From the NCBI GenBank assembly GCA_001303415.1, contig LJTN01000026.1:1-37011 (forward strand): 37,011 nt of DNA, written 5' to 3'. The position numbers were made by a program, and so were the translations under genes. The DNA comes from Myxococcales bacterium SG8_38 (GTDB taxonomy: Bacteria; Myxococcota_A; Polyangia; Polyangiales; Houyiibacteriaceae). Positions 33,807-37,011 of the stretch are shown here, piece by piece (the stretch's first letter is position 1; each line of letters opens with the position of its first letter). The notes beneath the pieces were generated by a model that was not told the DNA's origin, did no database searches, and saw only the letters and a list, made by a program, of their open reading frames with translations.

Positions 33807-34963
33807 TGGCAGTCGAGCTGCATGCGCTGACTATCTCCGGCGTGACTCGGGAGACTTCCGACTGTAGCTCCTTCGAGCTGTCGGTCCCCACAGGGCTCGC
33901 CGCGCAGTTTCAGTATCGGGCAGGACAGCACCTCACGTTCAGCCTCCCCTGCGAAGGCGCTGAGATCAGCCGCTGCTATTCGCTCTCGAGCTGCCCGGAG
34001 CTCGACGAGCCCATGGAGATCGCGGTCAAACGAGTCGAGGGAGGGCGCGCCTCGAATTGGATGAACGACCGCCTTCGGGTGGGCGACTCGATTCGAGCGA
34101 GCGTTCCCCAAGGCCGCTTCGTGCTCGATCCCGACACGCGCTCGGGCAGGCCGCTCTTCTTGTTTGCCGGAGGCAGTGGGATCACGCCGATCATCTCCCT
34201 GCTCAAGAGCGCGCTTGCGACGACCAAACGCCCCATCTCGATGCTGTACGCCAATCGCGATCGAGAATCGATCATCTATGGTGCGCAGCTCGATCGTCTC
34301 GTGGCCTCGCATCCGGGAAGAGTCGAGCTTCGCCATCATCTCGATTGTGACCGCGGACACCTCCGTGCTTCCGACGTTCGCGCCATGATCCACGATGCGG
34401 ACATCGCGGAGTTCTATCTGTGCGGTCCCGAGCCGTTCATGGAGCTGATCGAGCGCACGCTGGTCGCGTCTGGCGCTCACGAAGAGCGCATTCACATCGA
34501 GCGTTTCGTTTCTCCTGCAGACCGGGAGCGCAAGGGGGAAGCCGAAATCGAGACCTTCGACGCTCCCGAAGCGTTCAGCCTCTGGCTCGAGGGACGCTCC
34601 CGGACGGTGCCTTACATTCGCGGCAAGACGCTGCTCGAGTGTGCGCAGGCGGTTGGCTTGCGGCCAGCTCATTCGTGCCAATCGGGCTTTTGCGGTTCCT
34701 GTATGGCCCACGTGAAGACCGGCAAAGTCCACATGCGCACGCACGAAGCGCTATCGGACAAGGACGTCGCACGAGGTGTGACCCTCCTTTGTCAAAGCGT
34801 CCCTGCAGCGGCTGAGCCACTCGAGGTCGATGGGGATTCCACCTCGTTCCGCGCGGCTTCCGCCGTGAGGTCTTCATTCGGCAAGCGCGCTTCTCAGCTC
34901 GCTGCAGGAGCCGTGTTTGCATTCATGGTCGCAGGCACGCTCATTCTCAGGCTGGTGCATTAG
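33806..34963 (+). CDS. Ferredoxin-NAD(P)H reductase with plant-type [2Fe-2S] domain and C-terminal membrane anchor (KshB/PaaE-like)
   Basis: This is a 385-residue electron-transfer protein. The ATG at 33806 shares a base with the tetR stop and has GGAGG just upstream. Domain order is FAD (RCYSLSS near residue 60), NAD(P) (GGSGITPIISLLK and YLCGPEPFM), then a plant-type [2Fe-2S] domain with C-x4-C-x2-C (CQSGFCGSC) and a final Cys in LLCQS. This is the PaaE/KshB arrangement used by Rieske oxygenases and membrane desaturases. Unlike KshB it ends with a hydrophobic helix (SQLAAGAVFAFMVAGTLILRL), which should anchor it in the membrane by its tail. It probably serves the adjacent membrane desaturase-family enzyme, the distant Rieske oxygenase, or both. 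Confidence 0.9.
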   Translation: MAVELHALTISGVTRETSDCSSFELSVPTGLAAQFQYRAGQHLTFSLPCEGAEISRCYSLSSCPELDEPMEIAVKRVEGGRASNWMNDRLRVGDSIRASVPQGRFVLDPDTRSGRPLFLFAGGSGITPIISLLKSALATTKRPISMLYANRDRESIIYGAQLDRLVASHPGRVELRHHLDCDRGHLRASDVRAMIHDADIAEFYLCGPEPFMELIERTLVASGAHEERIHIERFVSPADRERKGEAEIETFDAPEAFSLWLEGRSRTVPYIRGKTLLECAQAVGLRPAHSCQSGFCGSCMAHVKTGKVHMRTHEALSDKDVARGVTLLCQSVPAAAEPLEVDGDSTSFRAASAVRSSFGKRASQLAAGAVFAFMVAGTLILRLVH

Positions 34964-34991
34964 GTGATAACATGACCTTACGGAAACCGAC

Positions 34992-35666
34992 ATGAAGGCA
35001 TTGCTCGTCATCCTGGCCAGCTACGCATCGGCTGGTCTGGCCATTGCCGTGCTCTTGGCTGCGTATCGCTCGAAGAAGGCGGAACGGTATCTGATCAGCG
35101 ACGATCCGCACCGTTCGAAGAGCGATCGGGAGCTCTACTGGAGGGCCGCTCTCAACTCCGCCGTTTCCATTGCGTTGATCTTCTCGGTGATGTTCGGCCT
35201 CGCCGACTACTTGTACTACGACTACGCCGTTCCCGCGTGGCGATACCTGCTCGAGGCGGTGACCGTCATCCTGATCTACGATTTCGGCTACTATTTCATG
35301 CACCGATATCCATTCCACGAGTGGAAGATCCTTCGGGGCGTCCATTCGGTCCATCATGCGGCTCGAAACCCTCGCGTCATCGACAGTCTTCTGCTCCACC
35401 CCGTGGAGACCGTGCTCGGGCTCGGCTTGTTCTTCGGATCGGTGGCGCTCGTAGGCGGCGTGCACATCTACACGCTCGGCGCGCTCTTCGTGACCTACAC
35501 GGCGTTCAACATCCTCAACCATGCCGGGGTCGACGTTCCTCAGTTTCCCTTGAAGACACTGGGGATCCTGGCCGCGAAGCACGATAGACACCACCACAGC
35601 ATGCGTTCCGGCAACTACGCATCGATCACCCCTTTGCCGGACATCATCTTCGGCACCGTGGAATAA
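34992..35666 (+). CDS. Sterol desaturase / fatty acid hydroxylase superfamily protein
   Basis: This is a 224-residue integral membrane di-iron enzyme of PF04116, the superfamily that includes sterol C5 desaturase, C4-methyl oxidase and cholesterol 25-hydroxylase. Histidine clusters are in place: HRYPFH, HSVHH, NHAG and KHDRHHHS, giving the eight or so His ligands expected. Membrane segments lie at about residues 3-24, 55-75, 90-110 and 140-170. The catalytic role (desaturation versus hydroxylation or methyl oxidation) cannot be assigned by eye. It starts 28 bases after the membrane-anchored reductase, its likely electron donor, and is followed 3 bases later by the NSDHL-like gene, so C4-methyl oxidation is one attractive option. 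Confidence 0.88.
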   Translation: MKALLVILASYASAGLAIAVLLAAYRSKKAERYLISDDPHRSKSDRELYWRAALNSAVSIALIFSVMFGLADYLYYDYAVPAWRYLLEAVTVILIYDFGYYFMHRYPFHEWKILRGVHSVHHAARNPRVIDSLLLHPVETVLGLGLFFGSVALVGGVHIYTLGALFVTYTAFNILNHAGVDVPQFPLKTLGILAAKHDRHHHSMRSGNYASITPLPDIIFGTVE

Positions 35667-35669
35667 CCC

Positions 35670-36698
35670 ATGACGGTCAGCTTGGTCACTGGGGGCTGCG
35701 GTTTCGTGGGCTCGGCCATCGTTCGCGGGCTTCAATCCAGGGGCGATGAAGTCATCGTCATCGACGTAGCCCCGCGATGCCCGATCGAGGGCGTCGACTA
35801 CCGCCGCATCGACATCACGGACGAGGCTGCCGTGCGGGACGCTTGCCGTGGTGTCGATACGATCATCCACAACGCTTCGATCGTCCACACCAAGCAGAAT
35901 CGAAAGGACCTGGTATGGGCGGTGAACCTCGGAGGCACCGAGCACATGCTCGAGGCGGCGCGCCGAAATCGCGTGCCACGATTTGTGTACATCAGCTCGG
36001 GAAGCGTCGTGTATGAAGGCAAGGACATCGAAAACGGCGACGAGAGCCTGCCATACTCGTCCGTCTCGCAGGCGCCCTACGCAGACAGCAAGATCGAAGC
36101 GGAAAAGCGGGTTCTCGCCGCCAATGGCAAGGATGGGGTCGCGACCTGCGCGCTTCGCCCCCACGTGGTGTTTGGCCCGGGCGACAATCGTTTCATGCCC
36201 GCTTTGCTGGACAAGGCGCAGTCCGGCCAGCTTCGGGTGCAGGTCGGCCGGGGCGTTTGGTTGTCGGACTACACCTACGTGACCAACTTGGTGGACGCCG
36301 TGTTGCTTGCCGATCAGGCGCTCGCGGCTGGCGGCCCCGAAAGCATCGCCGCGGGGCAGGCGTACTTCATCACCAATGGCGAGCCGATGCCGTTTTGGGA
36401 CTTCGTCCGGAAAGTGGCGGCGCGTCTCGGGTTTCCGCCGATCAAGTATCGGGTGCCCAAAGGGCTGGTGTACGCCATCGCCGCGGTCAAAGAAGGCATC
36501 GACACGCTCAAGGGCGGCACGCTCAACGCCGAGGACGGCCTGACGCGATTCGCAATTCGCTACATGTGCACGCACCACTATTTCAGTATCGAAAAAGCAA
36601 GGCGCGAGCTCGGCTACAGTCCCTCGGTCAGCGTAGACGAGGGAATCGAACGAACCTGCAGGCACCTCGAATCGACGGTGCTGCGCGGTCAGGCTTGA
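35670..36698 (+). CDS. NSDHL/ERG26-like 3beta-hydroxysteroid dehydrogenase (sterol C4 decarboxylase candidate)
   Basis: This is a 342-residue extended SDR of the 3beta-HSD family (PF01073). The NAD motif is TGGCGFVG (residues 7-14) and the catalytic pair is Tyr137/Lys141 (YADSK). Segments FVYISSGSVVYEGKDI, LRPHVVFGPGD and SDYTYVTNLVDA, together with AYFITNGEPMPFWDF, match sterol-4alpha-carboxylate 3-dehydrogenase (NSDHL, ERG26, plant 3betaHSD/D) better than other SDRs. These enzymes oxidise the 3-hydroxyl and trigger loss of the C4 carboxylate. The bacterial counterpart SdmB works with a Rieske oxygenase SdmA in sterol C4 demethylation; this cluster has such a Rieske gene at 16993. It is last in the second TetR operon. 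Confidence 0.88.
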   Translation: MTVSLVTGGCGFVGSAIVRGLQSRGDEVIVIDVAPRCPIEGVDYRRIDITDEAAVRDACRGVDTIIHNASIVHTKQNRKDLVWAVNLGGTEHMLEAARRNRVPRFVYISSGSVVYEGKDIENGDESLPYSSVSQAPYADSKIEAEKRVLAANGKDGVATCALRPHVVFGPGDNRFMPALLDKAQSGQLRVQVGRGVWLSDYTYVTNLVDAVLLADQALAAGGPESIAAGQAYFITNGEPMPFWDFVRKVAARLGFPPIKYRVPKGLVYAIAAVKEGIDTLKGGTLNAEDGLTRFAIRYMCTHHYFSIEKARRELGYSPSVSVDEGIERTCRHLESTVLRGQA

Positions 36699-37011
36699 CC
36701 GAGGGAAAGCCGGAGCTGCAGGGCGGGCCGCCGTCCCCCCGAACGCGACCCGCCCTGACTATCTCCGAAGGACCCGTCACCGCTCGCCAAGGCTGGATGA
36801 AAGGTCTTGAGACCCCATTTCCCTTTTCGGTTCTCCCCATCCGTATGAACCCTTTTGGGTGTAGGTGTCCAGAGACGCCGACAGTTGTTTACAATTTTAT
36901 TCGTCCCTAGGGGCCCCTCTTCCCTTTCGCCCGTGCTGGCGCGATCGAATGTACTGCGGTACTGGATTTCCGACGCAGCTCCACGGCGGCATCACCCCGT
37001 GGACCTTGCTG
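36699..37011. other. Gene-poor end of window with short palindromes and an AT-rich patch
   Basis: No complete gene is seen after the NSDHL-like stop. Apart from the hairpin at 36719-36757 there are small palindromes: arms GGTCT/AGACC (36803-36814), CCCTAGGG (36905-36912) and AGGGGCCCCT (36909-36918). Positions about 36878-36902 are AT-rich and could hold a promoter. From about 36930 to the edge short frames are open, one reading MYCGTGFPTQLHGGITPW from the ATG at 36949, but this is too little to name a gene. Confidence 0.5.
36719..36757 (+). terminator. GC-rich hairpin after the cluster, possible terminator
   Basis: CAGGGCGGG (36719-36727) and CCCGCCCTG (36749-36757) form a perfect 9-bp stem with a 21-base loop, 20 bases after the NSDHL-like stop codon. 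There is no clear T-run after it, so it is a weak intrinsic-terminator candidate or simply a transcript-stabilising hairpin. Confidence 0.4.

Noticed and set aside
16993..36698. A classical cholesterol-degradation cluster.
   Set aside because: KshA/KshB-, HsaC- and HsaD-like proteins are present, but KstD, HsaA/HsaB, side-chain acyl-CoA enzymes and Mce importers are absent, and CPI, CYP51 and NSDHL-like proteins fit biosynthesis better.
36843..37011. A possible insertion-sequence end or transposase start at the right edge.
   Set aside because: There are small palindromes and an AT-rich patch but no terminal repeat pair, target duplication or recognisable transposase sequence within the window.
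1..37011. tRNA, rRNA or CRISPR features.
   Set aside because: No tRNA cloverleaf, rRNA segment or regularly spaced repeat-spacer array was recognised on either strand.

Overview
The window is GC-rich bacterial DNA. It is densely coded, with many overlapping start/stop codons (ATGA, GTGA, TGATG) and frequent TTG/GTG starts. A DUF1552/DUF1592 pair, a MscK-type channel, a lone GspC, many lipoproteins and eukaryote-like sterol enzymes together suggest a myxobacterium (Myxococcota, Polyangia-like). This is an inference from gene content; there is no rRNA or other marker gene to prove it.

Left part (1-16996), general and cell-envelope genes. Positions 1-663 hold no gene but carry a nested inverted-repeat family resembling REP/BIME elements. 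Then come an AI-2E-family permease (664-1662); two coupled lipoprotein glycan-degrading enzymes, a heparinase II/III-like lyase with a PKD-like tail and a GH92 alpha-mannosidase (1715-6851); two small proteins on the minus strand; a DUF1592-DUF1552 operon (10851-7748, minus); acyl-CoA thioesterase II coupled to a large MscK-like channel (10954-15131); an orphan type II secretion gene gspC; and a CPBP-family membrane protein.

Right part (16993-36698), a roughly 20 kb island that reads as a sterol biosynthesis/tailoring cluster. One divergent unit has a 3Fe-4S ferredoxin and a Rieske oxygenase on one side, and on the other TetR, CYP51-like P450, a cycloeucalenol-cycloisomerase (CPI1)-like protein, a serine beta-lactamase-fold hydrolase and a FAD oxidoreductase. 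In plants CPI1 and CYP51 catalyse consecutive steps, cycloeucalenol to obtusifoliol and then 14-alpha-demethylation. Next come an emopamil-binding-protein-like membrane protein, an extradiol dioxygenase and a C-C bond hydrolase of the HsaC/HsaD (BphC/BphD) type; a sulfotransferase, aldehyde dehydrogenase and GMC oxidoreductase operon; an SDR with a DUF1214 protein; and a second TetR leading a membrane-anchored ferredoxin-type reductase, a sterol-desaturase-family protein and an NSDHL/ERG26-like 3beta-hydroxysteroid dehydrogenase.

How they may work together (inference): the Rieske protein and/or the desaturase-family enzyme, with the ferredoxin and reductase, oxidise the C4 methyl; the NSDHL-like enzyme decarboxylates and the SDR reduces the 3-ketone; CPI opens the 9,19-cyclopropane ring; CYP51 removes C14 methyl; the EBP-like protein may shift the double bond. 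The GMC, ALDH and sulfotransferase could oxidise or sulfate the product. Squalene epoxidase, oxidosqualene cyclase and an obvious C14 or C24 reductase are not in the window. The extradiol dioxygenase/hydrolase pair, and a perfect 16-bp palindrome fitting the mycobacterial KstR operator pattern upstream of the hydrolase, are typical of steroid breakdown. The cluster therefore mixes anabolic and ring-opening logic, which is its most unusual aspect. Positions 36699-37011 after the cluster contain a hairpin and a short AT-rich patch but no complete gene.
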